A program made the translations under genes and the position numbers. A stretch of 43,861 nucleotides of DNA from Armatimonadetes bacterium 55-13 (lineage in GTDB: Bacteria > Armatimonadota > Fimbriimonadia > Fimbriimonadales > Fimbriimonadaceae). The notes under the pieces are model-generated. The model had not been told where the DNA came from. It made no database searches and was given only the letters and a program-made list of their open reading frames with translations. Shown here piece by piece: positions 24,635-33,746 of the stretch (positions are counted from its first letter, which is position 1; each line of letters starts with the position of its first letter). The stretch lies in contig MKRX01000005.1 in NCBI GenBank assembly GCA_001898035.1, positions 40,962 through 84,822 on the forward strand, written 5' to 3'.

Positions 24635-24667
24635 CGGGCGGCTTAGCACGGATGCGAAGGCCGCCCG
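24635..24667 (+). promoter_or_regulatory. GC-rich 8-bp hairpin in the mraZ 5' leader
   Basis: CGGGCGGC (24635-24642) pairs perfectly with GCCGCCCG (24660-24667) over a 17-base loop, ending 32 bp before the mraZ ATG. There is no T-tract, so it is not a plain terminator. It could influence translation or transcript stability. Confidence 0.45.
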
Positions 24668-24699
24668 AAGTACTCAGTGGCTAAGGGAAGTGCGTGGCA

Positions 24700-25200
24700 A
24701 TGGCAAATGCGGAAGGCAAAACCAGTCCAAAGCGCTTTTTTGGCTATAGCGAGGCGACGATCGACGAAAAGGGAAGGATCCTGGTCGATAAGAAGAATCG
24801 CGAAAGGCTGGGTAAGGATTTTGTTGTCGCGCTCATGCCGACGGGGTGCTTAGCGATGTATGCGGCGCCGCAATGGGATGAGAAGGTTGAAGACATGCTC
24901 AGCTACGACTCCATGAATACGGGGCGTGAACACTACACCCGTATGATGCTGGCGAACGTAGCCGACGAACTGAATTGCGACGGGCAAGGACGATTCGTTC
25001 TTCCTCACAAGCTTAGGGAAAAAGCTGGGCTTGGCGAGAAAGTGGTCCTGAACGGCGCAGGCGACCGACTCGAAATTTGGGACGCCGACGAGTTTGCTCG
25101 ATACGAAGTGAACCCGTGGACCTACGGAGTCGACCGTCGCGAGAAGATTGAAAAGGCCTACCGAATGATGAAGGAGTCCGGCGAGCCGGGCCGGTCGTAG
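24700..25200 (+). CDS. mraZ: Transcriptional regulator MraZ
   Basis: The protein has 166 residues from ATG 24700. I prefer this start because GGGAAG (24685-24690) is at good spacing for it; GTG at 24694 is in frame but only 3 bp from that element. Two MraZ/AbrB-like swapped-hairpin domains are visible, with motifs YSEATIDEKGRILVDKKNRERL (~14-35) and NCDGQGRFVLPHKLREKAGL (~92-111). The DxKGR and DGQGR pieces are the family's DNA-binding repeats. MraZ forms ring oligomers and binds the TGGG-type boxes upstream of its own operon; a matching array lies at 24502-24560. It is the first gene of the cluster, followed 11 bp later by rsmH, the universal pairing. Slightly longer than E. coli MraZ (152). 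Confidence 0.95.
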   Translation: MANAEGKTSPKRFFGYSEATIDEKGRILVDKKNRERLGKDFVVALMPTGCLAMYAAPQWDEKVEDMLSYDSMNTGREHYTRMMLANVADELNCDGQGRFVLPHKLREKAGLGEKVVLNGAGDRLEIWDADEFARYEVNPWTYGVDRREKIEKAYRMMKESGEPGRS

Positions 25201-25211
25201 GGGAGCAGGCA

Positions 25212-26117
25212 ATGGCTCTTGAAAAGCACGACCCGGTAATGCTTCAGGAAGTGCTCGAAGTGCTTCCTCTGGAATCAGGAGGAGTTGCGGTCGACGGAAC
25301 GCTGGGATTGGCGGGGCACGCAAAAGAATTCGCCAGGCGTGTAAGCCCCGGTGGGAAGTTGGTGGGAACGGACTGGGATGAGTCGATGCTGGCCATCGCG
25401 CGAGAGCGGTTGATGGAAGTTGAAGGCGTTGAGAAGATCCTGATCCACGCCGACTACCGTGGACTGGCAGAGGCGCTGAATGAACGAGGTCTGGAAGCGG
25501 ACGGAATTCTGCTCGACCTGGGTTTGAACAGCGCACAAATAGAGGATTCGGAACGAGGCATCGCGTTCAAGGAAGCAGGCCCGTTGGATATGCGAATGGA
25601 TCGCAGTTCAGGGGAACCCGCTTCATCGATGCTCAACCGAATGTCGCTAGACCAGATCGAGCAAATCCTCTGGGAATACGGCGACGAAAGATGGGCGCGG
25701 GCAATCGCGCGGAAGATTGTCGAGCGGCGGAAGGATGAACCGCTGCGAACGACGCAGGATTTGGTGGATTGCGTACTGGCTGCGATTCCGGTCAAAGCGA
25801 GAGACAAACGAATCCATCCGGCGACTCGGACTTTTCAAGCGGTTCGAATTGCCGTCAACCGGGAGCTTGAGGATTTAGAAGAGACCTTTGTGGAGATCGC
25901 GGGGTGCTTGAAGCCTGGTGGAGTCATGGCGGTATTGAGCTATCACTCCGGCGAGGATCGAGCGATCAAGCGAGCCTCGAAGGAACTGATTGAAGACGGG
26001 TTTGAAGAGCTTTTTAAAAAGCCGAAAACGCCCACTGCGGAAGAGATCGCGCGGAACCCGCGCAGTCGAAGCGCGAAGTTAAGAGCCGTTCGAAGGATCG
26101 AACGGGAAACGAGTTAG
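25212..26117 (+). CDS. rsmH: 16S rRNA (cytosine-1402-N4) methyltransferase RsmH (MraW)
   Basis: A 301-residue cytoplasmic methyltransferase that modifies 16S rRNA C1402 at N4 with AdoMet. The start of the fold has KHDPVMLQEVLEVL, and the AdoMet loop is VDGTLGLAGHAKEF (a GxGGHxxxx variant). The family hallmark DLGLNSAQIEDSERGIAFKEAGPLDMRMD appears near residues 100-125, and FQAVRIAVNRELEDLE and AVLSYHSGEDRAIK later. ATG at 25212 has GGGGAGCAGG upstream. It lies between mraZ and the ftsL-like gene, the standard dcw order. Length and motifs are complete. The glycine loop reads GLAG where the family usually has GGAG, a small substitution to note. Confidence 0.95.
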   Translation: MALEKHDPVMLQEVLEVLPLESGGVAVDGTLGLAGHAKEFARRVSPGGKLVGTDWDESMLAIARERLMEVEGVEKILIHADYRGLAEALNERGLEADGILLDLGLNSAQIEDSERGIAFKEAGPLDMRMDRSSGEPASSMLNRMSLDQIEQILWEYGDERWARAIARKIVERRKDEPLRTTQDLVDCVLAAIPVKARDKRIHPATRTFQAVRIAVNRELEDLEETFVEIAGCLKPGGVMAVLSYHSGEDRAIKRASKELIEDGFEELFKKPKTPTAEEIARNPRSRSAKLRAVRRIERETS

Positions 26118-26164
26118 GAGAACAGATACGGGCCACGGATGGCCAGTTTTATTGGAGACTTAGG

Positions 26165-26533
26165 ATGAGTGCAGTACCGATTTATAAGCCGCAAGTTGAG
26201 ACTCGACCCCAGTTGCGAGTCGTTCCTGGCACGGGGCCAACGGTGGCGACCCAAATTGTGCGTTCGGTACTCACGTTTACCCTGGTCGCGCTGTTCGTTT
26301 TCGGAATGAGTAGCCTGGCGGGCCACGTGATGGTTGAGAAGGCTCGCCGAGAAGGAATCCGCGCCAAGCAGCGACTCGGCTCCGCCACCACCGCCCAGTC
26401 CGTCCTTGCCAAGCAGATCGAAGCGCTATCGAACGATAGCGACCTTGAGGCATGGGCCCTACGCAATGGTTTCGTCGCTCCAGATGGTCAGTTCAAACCG
26501 TCTTTGAAGAACGTTGTCGTCGCAAGCCGCTAG
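26165..26533 (+). CDS. ftsL: FtsL-like small divisome membrane protein
   Basis: A 122-residue protein with a short polar N-terminus, one membrane segment (about residues 33-57, VRSVLTFTLVALFVFGMSSLAGHV) and a following polar, probably coiled-coil region (VEKARREGIRAKQRLGS, then SVLAKQIEALSNDSDLEAWALRNGF). This is the bitopic plan of FtsL, which joins FtsB and FtsQ to activate the septal synthase FtsW-FtsI. Sequence identity in this family is low, so the call rests on topology, size and its place between rsmH and ftsI. The last 20 bp overlap the start of ftsI, consistent with coupling. ATG at 26165 lies 48 bp after rsmH, with GGAGACTTAGG upstream. Confidence 0.8.
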   Translation: MSAVPIYKPQVETRPQLRVVPGTGPTVATQIVRSVLTFTLVALFVFGMSSLAGHVMVEKARREGIRAKQRLGSATTAQSVLAKQIEALSNDSDLEAWALRNGFVAPDGQFKPSLKNVVVASR

Positions 26534-28271
26534 CTCTACGTTTCGTTTTAAAGGAGTCGCCTGGTTAGCAGGCGGCTTCTTCGTGGTTGCCGTCTATAGC
26601 CAACTCCGAGTCCAAGCAATAGAACGCAAGGCGGTGTTGAACAAGGCGGAGAAATCTAACCGATTTATCATCTCCGTAACCGATGAGCCTCGGAGGGGAC
26701 AAATCTTGTCCGCCGATGGCAAAGTTCTGGCCCGTGACGAGGGTGCGTATGAACTCAATATCCAATTTCGCAAAGTCCCTCACAGTGACGGCTTCTTTTT
26801 AGACCTGGGCGAAGCCACGGGGATTTCCGGCGCTGAGTTTGCCGAACTCGCGGCGCGAGGCGACAAGAACCAGTCGTGGAACGCCGTCATTACCGGCGAG
26901 CAAAAGCGAAAGGTCGATTCCGTGAAGTACCGCTGGCGGGCGGATGGATTGTCTGTGAAGCAAACTGGCCAACGCGCCTACCCCCTCGGCTATGCCGCCA
27001 GTTCCTTGGTCGGAGCCTTTAAGGACGGGAGTGCGACGAAGGGGCTCGAAAAGAGCCTAGATGGCGACCTGACCGGGACCAAAGGGGTGGCCAAAGGTTT
27101 GGTTGACCGCACGGGAGCCTTTTTGCCGATGCGCATGGATGGAGCAACCGTCAAACGGGTGGATGGGCAGGACGTTGAACTGACCATCGATAGCGACCTC
27201 CAAAAGGTCGCGGCGGATGCGGTGAAGAAAGCGGTCGAATCGAACAAAGCGGAAAGTGGAATCGCCATCGTGATGGACCCGAAGACGGGTGATATCCTGG
27301 CGATGTCCAACTGGCCGACGTTCGATCCCGTTACCGGCCAGGGGCCTGATGGCAAGTCTGCCGATGTAAACCCAAACATCATGTCCCGCTTCGAGCCCGG
27401 ATCAACGATGAAGATCCTGACCGTTGCTAAGGCGCTCGACGAAGGCTTGATCGATGATCATACGACGGTGAAATGCGCGGGCATCCTCAAGAAGGGGCCC
27501 TATCAGGTGAAGTGCGATTCCCACCACGGCAATCGAGCTCACGGTGTCTTGGACCCGGAGAAAGCCATTGCCGTCAGCTGCAACGTATCGGCTGCAACTT
27601 GGGCGTTGGATATCGGATTTGACGACTACCACCACTACATCGAAGACTTGGGCTTGATGCAGAAGTGCTCGGTGAAGCTGCCGTATCAAGTTTCGGGCAG
27701 CATGATCATCGAGCCGGTGGCCAAGCCGTTAGAGTTGATGTGCTGGGGATTCGGGCAGTCGATGGGTGTCACTCCGTTGGCTCTGGCCTCTGCATTCACC
27801 GCGATTGGAAATAACGGCGTCAGAATGGAACCTCGGCTAGTGAAGTCGATTGGTGGCAAGGAACAGCCGGTTCAAGAAGGAAAGCAGGTTTTCAAGGCCG
27901 AGACAGCTCAGGAAGTTCTGAAGTTCATGGAAGCGGTTATCGACTCGGATCGGGGAAGCGGAAAGACGCTTCGCATTCCTGGGTATCGGCTTGCCGGAAA
28001 GACGGGTACGGCGGAGCGCTTGGGAAGACATGGCGGTGGATACGTGGCTAACTTTGTCGGGTTTGTTCCTGCCATCCAGCCCAAGGCCATGATCCTGGTC
28101 ATGGTTGACCATCCGCAAGGCGGCAAGTACTACGGCGCTTCGGTGGCTGGTCCGGTATTCGATGAACTCGCCCGGGCGGTCATTCGGAAGTTTGCGATCA
28201 TGCCTTCGGCGCCGCCGGTGACTTCAACTCCGAAAGCGCCTGCGGTTGAAGTTCAGGTGAAGAAGCCTTGA
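26514..28271 (+). CDS. ftsI: Septal peptidoglycan transpeptidase FtsI (class B PBP, PBP3-like)
   Basis: A 585-residue class B penicillin-binding protein. An N-terminal membrane anchor (GVAWLAGGFFVVAVYSQL) is followed by a dimerisation/pedestal domain with DEPRRGQILSADGKVLA. The transpeptidase domain has all three active-site motifs: SxxK as STMK (~Ser297, in SRFEPGSTMKI), SxN as SCN (~353) and KTGT (~495, in LAGKTGTAER). It cross-links septal peptidoglycan and pairs with FtsW, encoded downstream. The only available start before the membrane segment is TTG at 26514, inside the last 20 bp of the ftsL-like gene, so translation coupling is likely. The stop overlaps the TTG of murE (TTGA). Confidence 0.95.
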   Translation: MSSQAASSTFRFKGVAWLAGGFFVVAVYSQLRVQAIERKAVLNKAEKSNRFIISVTDEPRRGQILSADGKVLARDEGAYELNIQFRKVPHSDGFFLDLGEATGISGAEFAELAARGDKNQSWNAVITGEQKRKVDSVKYRWRADGLSVKQTGQRAYPLGYAASSLVGAFKDGSATKGLEKSLDGDLTGTKGVAKGLVDRTGAFLPMRMDGATVKRVDGQDVELTIDSDLQKVAADAVKKAVESNKAESGIAIVMDPKTGDILAMSNWPTFDPVTGQGPDGKSADVNPNIMSRFEPGSTMKILTVAKALDEGLIDDHTTVKCAGILKKGPYQVKCDSHHGNRAHGVLDPEKAIAVSCNVSAATWALDIGFDDYHHYIEDLGLMQKCSVKLPYQVSGSMIIEPVAKPLELMCWGFGQSMGVTPLALASAFTAIGNNGVRMEPRLVKSIGGKEQPVQEGKQVFKAETAQEVLKFMEAVIDSDRGSGKTLRIPGYRLAGKTGTAERLGRHGGGYVANFVGFVPAIQPKAMILVMVDHPQGGKYYGASVAGPVFDELARAVIRKFAIMPSAPPVTSTPKAPAVEVQVKKP

Positions 28272-29809
28272 AACTCAGTGATCTATTTTCCGCCGCCTCC
28301 GTCTCCGCCCAAATGAGGGATGGGGAGGCGGAAGTTACCTCCATCGCCATCGACTCTCGACAAGCTCAGCCCGGCGCCCTTTTCGTCTGCATGCCGGGGA
28401 CAACCAATGACAGTCACGCCTTTCTTCCCGATGCGGCGGCGAAGGGGGCGGTGGCGGCTCTCGTTTGGAGCAAGGAGGGTTTCGAAGCGGCGAAGTCGGC
28501 AGGTCTTGCGGCTGCACTTCTCCCCCAAGATCGCATCGAGTTCAACGAGGCGATTTGGCGACTGTGCGATGTCTTCTTCGATCACCCGACCCGAAACATG
28601 AAGGTCGTCGGGGTCACCGGCACCAATGGCAAAACGACGACGGCCTGGCTGATCCGAGACATGTTGTCCGCGCTGGGAGTGAAAGCCGGTTACATCGGAA
28701 CCCTCGGCTTCCAGATTCCCGGTGAAGAACGGGAGCTTTCGAACACGACGCCCTTCGCGGTGGAGCTTTACAATCTGTTGGCCGAGGCAAGAGACAAAGG
28801 CGTTGAGGCGCTTGCCATCGAAGTCTCATCTCACGCCCTGGCCGAGCGTCGAGCGGACGGGATTGAGTTCGATGCTGCCGTCTTCACGAACCTGACCCAG
28901 GATCACCTCGACTTCCATGGGACGATGGAGGACTACGAAGCAGCCAAACGACGCCTGTTCGAAGACCTTCCTCAACAAACGGCGAAGAAGTTTGTGGGCG
29001 CCGCCAATCTGAGCGACCCGGTCGGACGACGTTGGGTTGCAGAGATTGAGAGCGTGTTCGGATACGGAAACGACTCCGATGACGACATGGCTACGTTGAT
29101 TGGCAAGGCCGAAGAAGTCGCCATCGATCATGTGACGCTCAGGCTCGGGGCACTTGGACAAGCCGATGCGACGGGGACGGCGCCTCTTGGAGGCGACTAT
29201 AACTTTTGGAATTTGCTGAGCGCCAGCGCGGGATTGCTGGCGCTACAGAAAGCGTGCGGTCTCTTTAAGGAATCGCAGACGGTCCTCGACTTGATTGCCA
29301 ACCTCTTCAAAGAAGTCCGTCCGGTTCCTGGTCGCTTTGAATCGGTTCGAAACGATCAAGGGATTGGCGTGCTGGTGGACTACGCCCACACGCCCGACGC
29401 AGTCGAGAAACTGCTCGATGCCGTGAAGCCCCTAACGAAGGGGCGAGTGATTACGGTGTTCGGTTGTGGCGGAGATCGCGATCGCACCAAGCGGCCCAAG
29501 ATGGCGAAAGCGGCGAGTGAGCGAAGCGACCTTACCGTCGTGACCAGCGATAACCCGCGCACTGAGGATCCACAGGAAATCCTGAACGAAGTCCTGACCG
29601 GCATCGTTTCCGGTCGAGAATCGGTGGATATCATTGATCGCCGTGAAGCCATCGCCTACGCTGTTGGCGCCGCCAAGCCGGGCGATGTGGTGGTCATTGC
29701 GGGCAAGGGGCACGAGAATTATCAGATCATCGGGCGAACGAAGTATCCGATGGACGACCGCGAGATGGCCCGAGAGGCCCTGGCAACCCTATCGGGTTCG
29801 ACACAATAG
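28268..29809 (+). CDS. murE: UDP-MurNAc-L-Ala-D-Glu:meso-diaminopimelate ligase MurE
   Basis: A 513-residue Mur ligase that adds the third peptide residue to UDP-MurNAc-dipeptide in the cytoplasm, using ATP. The P-loop is GVTGTNGKTTTAW near residues 116-128. The central domain has EVSSHALAERRADGIEFDAAVFTNLTQDHLDFHG (split here for length: EVSSHALAERR and FTNLTQDHLDFHG), the carbamylated-lysine and magnesium region. The substrate-selecting motif is DNPR in VVTSDNPRTEDP (~428), characteristic of meso-DAP-specific enzymes; lysine-adding enzymes differ here. The start is TTG, overlapping the ftsI stop by 4 bp (TTGA). This predicts DAP-type peptidoglycan in this organism. Confidence 0.95.
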   Translation: MKLSDLFSAASVSAQMRDGEAEVTSIAIDSRQAQPGALFVCMPGTTNDSHAFLPDAAAKGAVAALVWSKEGFEAAKSAGLAAALLPQDRIEFNEAIWRLCDVFFDHPTRNMKVVGVTGTNGKTTTAWLIRDMLSALGVKAGYIGTLGFQIPGEERELSNTTPFAVELYNLLAEARDKGVEALAIEVSSHALAERRADGIEFDAAVFTNLTQDHLDFHGTMEDYEAAKRRLFEDLPQQTAKKFVGAANLSDPVGRRWVAEIESVFGYGNDSDDDMATLIGKAEEVAIDHVTLRLGALGQADATGTAPLGGDYNFWNLLSASAGLLALQKACGLFKESQTVLDLIANLFKEVRPVPGRFESVRNDQGIGVLVDYAHTPDAVEKLLDAVKPLTKGRVITVFGCGGDRDRTKRPKMAKAASERSDLTVVTSDNPRTEDPQEILNEVLTGIVSGRESVDIIDRREAIAYAVGAAKPGDVVVIAGKGHENYQIIGRTKYPMDDREMAREALATLSGSTQ

Positions 29810-29818
29810 AGGGGCTTT

Positions 29819-31162
29819 ATGACTCCGTTGACATTGGAAGAACTCTCGCTGATCGTAGGTGGCCTGGAAGTTTCAGGTTCGGGATTGATTAAGGGCTTTG
29901 CGACCGATAACCGTCAAGTCAAACCCGGTGACCTCTTCCTTGCGATCAAAGGAGCCAACGCCGATGGCCACGACTTTGTCGCCGACGCGGTTCGCCGAGG
30001 CGCGGTCGGAGCGTTGGTCGAACGACCTGTGGACGGACCGTTCGTCCGAGTGGAGAACTTGGTCGAAGCTCTCGCGAAGTTCGGCGCGAATTTTAGAAAC
30101 CGATTCGATGGACCAGTGATCGGTATTACCGGGAGTGCGGGGAAGACCACGACCAAGGAATTCCTCGCCTCCGCCCTCTCACCCCTTGGAACCATTCTCA
30201 AGACGGTTGGCAATCGGAACACCGAGTACACCGCCCCCCTGCTATGGGCCGATCTGACTTCAGATACCTCAGCCGTGGTGGTGGAGATGGCCATGCGCGG
30301 TTTCGGGCAGATCGCTCACCTTGCATCGTTCTCCAAGCCGACGATGGGGGTGATCACCAACATCGGCTATTCCCACTTGGAGCAAATGAAGTCTCGTGAG
30401 GGAATAGCCAAGGCGAAGGGCGAACTGATCGAGGCTCTGCCCGCAGATGGCGTGGCGATTCTGCCCGAGGACGATGATTTCATCGGCATGCTCCGAGACC
30501 TTGCCGGACAGCGGCCGGTGCTGACCTTCGGGTTTGGCAAGGGTGCCGATTGTCGGTTGATCGAAGTTTCCTCAGATGGATTGGGCGGGAGCGTCGTAAA
30601 AGGCTTCTTCGCGGATATCCCCTGGCAGACCAGCATTCCCGTGATTGGCAAACACTTGGCGGCGAATGCCGCCGCCGCCATCGCGGCCGCAGTAACCCTT
30701 GGGCTTTCTCCCCAAGAGGCGGCCGATGCGCTCTGCGAGGCGGATTTGCCGCCGATGCGGATGCAGTTGATCGACCGAAATGGCGTTCAGATTCTGCTCG
30801 ATGCCTATAACGCGGCTCCGCCCAGCATGATCGCGGCCATTGAGGCGCTCGCGGAGATGGAAGTCGACGGTCGGCGGTTAGCGGTGATTGGCGAAATGCG
30901 AGAGCTGGGTGACCAGACGGAAGCCGCGCACCGAAGCATCGGAGAGGCTCTGGTGCGGGCCGGAATTGATGAAGTGTTGTTCGTCGGTGAGCCGATGAGG
31001 TTCGCCAAGGAAGAAACCGACCGGGCCGGGTTGCGAACCACTCTCACCACCATTCCCGAGGAAGCCAGCGCGTTCGTCGGCCGCGCGGGCCGGGGCGACG
31101 CGATTTTGATTAAGGGTAGCCGCGCGTTAGCGTTAGAGAACGCGGTGGGAGGCAATAGCTAG
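29819..31162 (+). CDS. murF: UDP-MurNAc-tripeptide:D-Ala-D-Ala ligase MurF
   Basis: A 447-residue Mur ligase that joins D-Ala-D-Ala to the UDP-MurNAc tripeptide. The N-terminal domain has TDNRQVKPGDLFLAIKGANADGHDFV, here abbreviated by its key pieces FATDNRQ and AIKGANADGHDF. The P-loop is GITGSAGKTTTKE near 102-112. NRNTEYTAPL and GNAR-like elements and the later ANAAAAIAAAVTLGL, DAYNAAPPSM and GEMRELG are family motifs. ATG at 29819 has AGAGGGG upstream, 9 bp after the murE stop. It uses the dipeptide made by the Ddl domain encoded downstream. The stop is immediately followed by the mraY start. Confidence 0.95.
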   Translation: MTPLTLEELSLIVGGLEVSGSGLIKGFATDNRQVKPGDLFLAIKGANADGHDFVADAVRRGAVGALVERPVDGPFVRVENLVEALAKFGANFRNRFDGPVIGITGSAGKTTTKEFLASALSPLGTILKTVGNRNTEYTAPLLWADLTSDTSAVVVEMAMRGFGQIAHLASFSKPTMGVITNIGYSHLEQMKSREGIAKAKGELIEALPADGVAILPEDDDFIGMLRDLAGQRPVLTFGFGKGADCRLIEVSSDGLGGSVVKGFFADIPWQTSIPVIGKHLAANAAAAIAAAVTLGLSPQEAADALCEADLPPMRMQLIDRNGVQILLDAYNAAPPSMIAAIEALAEMEVDGRRLAVIGEMRELGDQTEAAHRSIGEALVRAGIDEVLFVGEPMRFAKEETDRAGLRTTLTTIPEEASAFVGRAGRGDAILIKGSRALALENAVGGNS

Positions 31163-32233
31163 TTGGTCATCTCTCCAGAGGTTTTGCGACATCTTCCGAT
31201 GGCGTTTTGGATTGGATTCTTGGGGGCTGGGATTTCCGCCTGGCCGATCTTCCGCGCACTGGTCCAGTTCAAGTCACGCCAAACGATCAGCCAGTACGCG
31301 CCCGAAGGTCACCAGGCGAAGCAAGGAACCCCCACGATGGGTGGGCTGATTGTGGCGGCGGGAGTGATCGTCTGGCTCGTCTTCTGGTTGCCTCACGCGA
31401 ACACCAAGGACACTGCCGCATACCTCGGGCTCTTCCTCGGTTTTGCGATCATCGGATTCGTCGATGACTACGTCGTACCGCGACTCCTTGCAGGGAAGCG
31501 TGGTTTGGGTTGGAAACAGAAGATTCTGATGCAGATCGGAATGTCGATTCTGGTGGCGCTTTCGCTTAAGATGGACTTCGGCGTCTCCTGTGTCGTGATC
31601 TTCCTGATCCTGTTCTTCAGCAACGCATACAACTTCTCCGATGGGCTCGATGGTCTCGCCGGAACCCTCGGACTTCTGTTGTTCGGCGCGGTTGGAGTGC
31701 TGGGCTTGCTTCTCGGGGCGCCCGCTGCGCTCTCGCTGACCTCGTTCGCGATCTGTGGCGCATATCTTCCGTTTCTTTTTCTCAACGCGCCTCCCGCCAA
31801 GATCTTCATGGGAGACGTGGGGTCGTTGCCGTTGGGCGCGGTGCTGGGGCTCTTCGTGGCTCAACTCGCGATGGCCGACGCGCCAGGGGCCGGACCTTGG
31901 AGCTTTGGGGTGATCGGAGCGCTGGTAGTTCTGAGCATCGTGATGATCTGCGAATTGGTGCCGGTTCCGCTCCAGATTCTCTCTGTGAAAGTGCGAAAGA
32001 AGAAGCTTTTCCCCTACACGCCGATCCACCACGCTTTCGAGAAAGCGGGCTGGCCAGAGTCGCGAGTCGTGTGGCGATTTGCCTTTGTCCAAGCCGTATG
32101 TTCGGCGGCGGCGGTGGCATGGATCGTTATGGCCAGACCGACCGACGAACCGAAGAACCTGGAGGGCAGGCTCCACATTCCCACCCACCTCCAAAAGACC
32201 TTAGCCGCCAAGGTGGTTACGGTTGAAGAATAG
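31163..32233 (+). CDS. mraY: Phospho-MurNAc-pentapeptide translocase MraY
   Basis: A 356-residue polytopic membrane enzyme that moves phospho-MurNAc-pentapeptide onto undecaprenyl phosphate to make lipid I. Family motifs are PTMGGLI near residue 55, the acidic pair GFVDDYV near 97-101, NAYNFSDGLDGLAG near 151-165, FMGDVGSLPLGA near 215 and the HHAFEKAGW piece (with the three-histidine-type loop PIHHAFE) near 290. The longest frame begins at TTG 31163, directly after the murF stop, with GGGAGG 10 bp before it; ATG at 31199 (MAFWIGF) is an alternative that would still keep the first helix. The last 11 bp overlap murD. Confidence 0.95.
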   Translation: MVISPEVLRHLPMAFWIGFLGAGISAWPIFRALVQFKSRQTISQYAPEGHQAKQGTPTMGGLIVAAGVIVWLVFWLPHANTKDTAAYLGLFLGFAIIGFVDDYVVPRLLAGKRGLGWKQKILMQIGMSILVALSLKMDFGVSCVVIFLILFFSNAYNFSDGLDGLAGTLGLLLFGAVGVLGLLLGAPAALSLTSFAICGAYLPFLFLNAPPAKIFMGDVGSLPLGAVLGLFVAQLAMADAPGAGPWSFGVIGALVVLSIVMICELVPVPLQILSVKVRKKKLFPYTPIHHAFEKAGWPESRVVWRFAFVQAVCSAAAVAWIVMARPTDEPKNLEGRLHIPTHLQKTLAAKVVTVEE

Positions 32234-33746
32234 CCGCATCGCGGTTTTTGGGTTAGGTAGATCAGGGCTCGCCATTGCGCGAGGAGCATTGGCGCAAGGC
32301 GCACATCCACACGTATTCGATCAGGCAAATGCAGATTCACTGCTCAAGCCGGAGATTTTGGAAGAAGCAAGGACTGAGGGGATCACCGTCACCCTCGGCT
32401 GGGACGGCAAGTTGCCGGAGGGCCTCGACCTTTTAGTGGTGAACCCGGCCGTCGATATGCGATCCGCAATCCTGCGGGAGGCGGTCGAGGCCGGAATCGA
32501 GGTGATCAGCGAAGTCGAGTTCGCCTTTCGGATTAGTAAGGCCCCCATCATCGCCATCACCGGCACCAATGGCAAAAGCACCACTACGGTGATGACCTAC
32601 ATCTGCCTCAAGGCATGCGGGATCGACGCCGTCCTTTGCGGGAATATCTTCGGGTCGGGCTATCCAGAAGTTCCGATGACCGAGGCGGCGCTTCGCTCAA
32701 CCCCCGACCAGATCTTGGTGGCGGAGATCAGCTCATTCCAGCTTGAGTGGGTTCGCGAGTTCAAGCCGGTCAGCGCCGGAATCACCAACATCTGGCCGGA
32801 CCATCTGGATCGCTACGACAGTTTCGAGCAATACGCCGCGACCAAGCAACGCATTTTTAACGCCCAAGATGAGAATGACTTTGCCGTCGTAAAGGCTCAT
32901 GATCCGGTCGTCAAGGCGCCTGGTCAATCGGCGGCGGTCCGACGTGGCCGACGACCCGCCCCCGAACTTATTGGGGTAAAGACCCCGACCGTCCTGACCT
33001 TTGGCGCTACCGGAGAACACGCGCGGGTCGATGAGCGATTTCTCACCGTGCTCGATAAGCAGGTGAAGATCGAGGAGTTGACTTACTCGGAGCCGCATAA
33101 CTACACCAATGCTTGTATGGCGGGATTACTTGCCTTTGGAGCGCTGAAAGCATCCTCCCGAATCCATCCTGAAGGCGTCGCCGCCAAGGTTGTGGCGGAG
33201 GCGGAGAAAGAAGCGGAAGCATCCCGAGCGGCGAGGCGCACGGCTTACAACGAGCGACAACTAGAGGCAAACAAACCGCAGTGGATTTTGCCTGCCGCCA
33301 TCCTGGAGGGCCTTCGCTCCTTTACAGGCATCGCTCATCGCATGGAGTTCGTGGGAGAGCGTGATGGAATCCGAGTCATCAACAACTCGATGTGTACGAA
33401 TCCCGATGCCGTGCTGAAATCCGCAATGGCATTAAGAGGGCCAAACCACATCTTGATCGGGGGACGAAACAAGGATCTCGACTTCCGGCCCCTCAGAAAC
33501 TACTTCGCCAATGGAATGCACCACGCCTATCTTTACGGAGAGGCGAGGCAAAGCTTAACCGAACAAATTGGTCACTTTCCGACGTTTGAAAGAATGGAGG
33601 ACGCCTTTGCGGCGGCGGTGGATGCCGCGCGTAGCGGGGAAGTGGTGATGTTGGCGCCTGGATGCGCCAGCTCCGACCAGTTTCGCGACTTTAGGCACCG
33701 CGGGGACGTCTTTAAACAGATAGCCAAGGAGTGGCTTGAACAATGA
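32223..33746 (+). CDS. murD: UDP-MurNAc-L-alanine:D-glutamate ligase MurD
   Basis: A 507-residue Mur ligase adding D-glutamate to UDP-MurNAc-L-Ala. The N-terminus RIAVFGLGRSGLAIARGAL is a nucleotide-fold glycine loop. The P-loop is ITGTNGKSTTTV near 112-123. EISSFQLEWVREF, NIWPDHLDRYDSFEQYAATKQRIF (key part WPDHLDRYDSFE) and the late HRMEFVGERDGI, NNSMCTNPDAVLKSA and LIGGRNKDLDF are family motifs. It is longer than E. coli MurD (438), with a charged insert at about residues 315-350 (AEAEKEAEASRAARR). The start is TTG at 32223, inside the mraY end (11-bp overlap). There is no other plausible start before the glycine loop. The stop overlaps ftsW by 4 bp (ATGA). Confidence 0.95.
   Translation: MKNSRIAVFGLGRSGLAIARGALAQGAHPHVFDQANADSLLKPEILEEARTEGITVTLGWDGKLPEGLDLLVVNPAVDMRSAILREAVEAGIEVISEVEFAFRISKAPIIAITGTNGKSTTTVMTYICLKACGIDAVLCGNIFGSGYPEVPMTEAALRSTPDQILVAEISSFQLEWVREFKPVSAGITNIWPDHLDRYDSFEQYAATKQRIFNAQDENDFAVVKAHDPVVKAPGQSAAVRRGRRPAPELIGVKTPTVLTFGATGEHARVDERFLTVLDKQVKIEELTYSEPHNYTNACMAGLLAFGALKASSRIHPEGVAAKVVAEAEKEAEASRAARRTAYNERQLEANKPQWILPAAILEGLRSFTGIAHRMEFVGERDGIRVINNSMCTNPDAVLKSAMALRGPNHILIGGRNKDLDFRPLRNYFANGMHHAYLYGEARQSLTEQIGHFPTFERMEDAFAAAVDAARSGEVVMLAPGCASSDQFRDFRHRGDVFKQIAKEWLEQ

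Noticed and set aside
24694-24699. GTG at 24694 as the mraZ start
   Set aside because: Only 3 bp from the GGGAAG ribosome-binding site, while ATG 24700 has 9 bp and begins at the usual family N-terminus.
31274-32194. 306-codon open frame on the minus strand, rich in His, Arg and Glu
   Set aside because: Antisense to mraY; its composition is the mirror of a hydrophobic membrane protein, not a real product.
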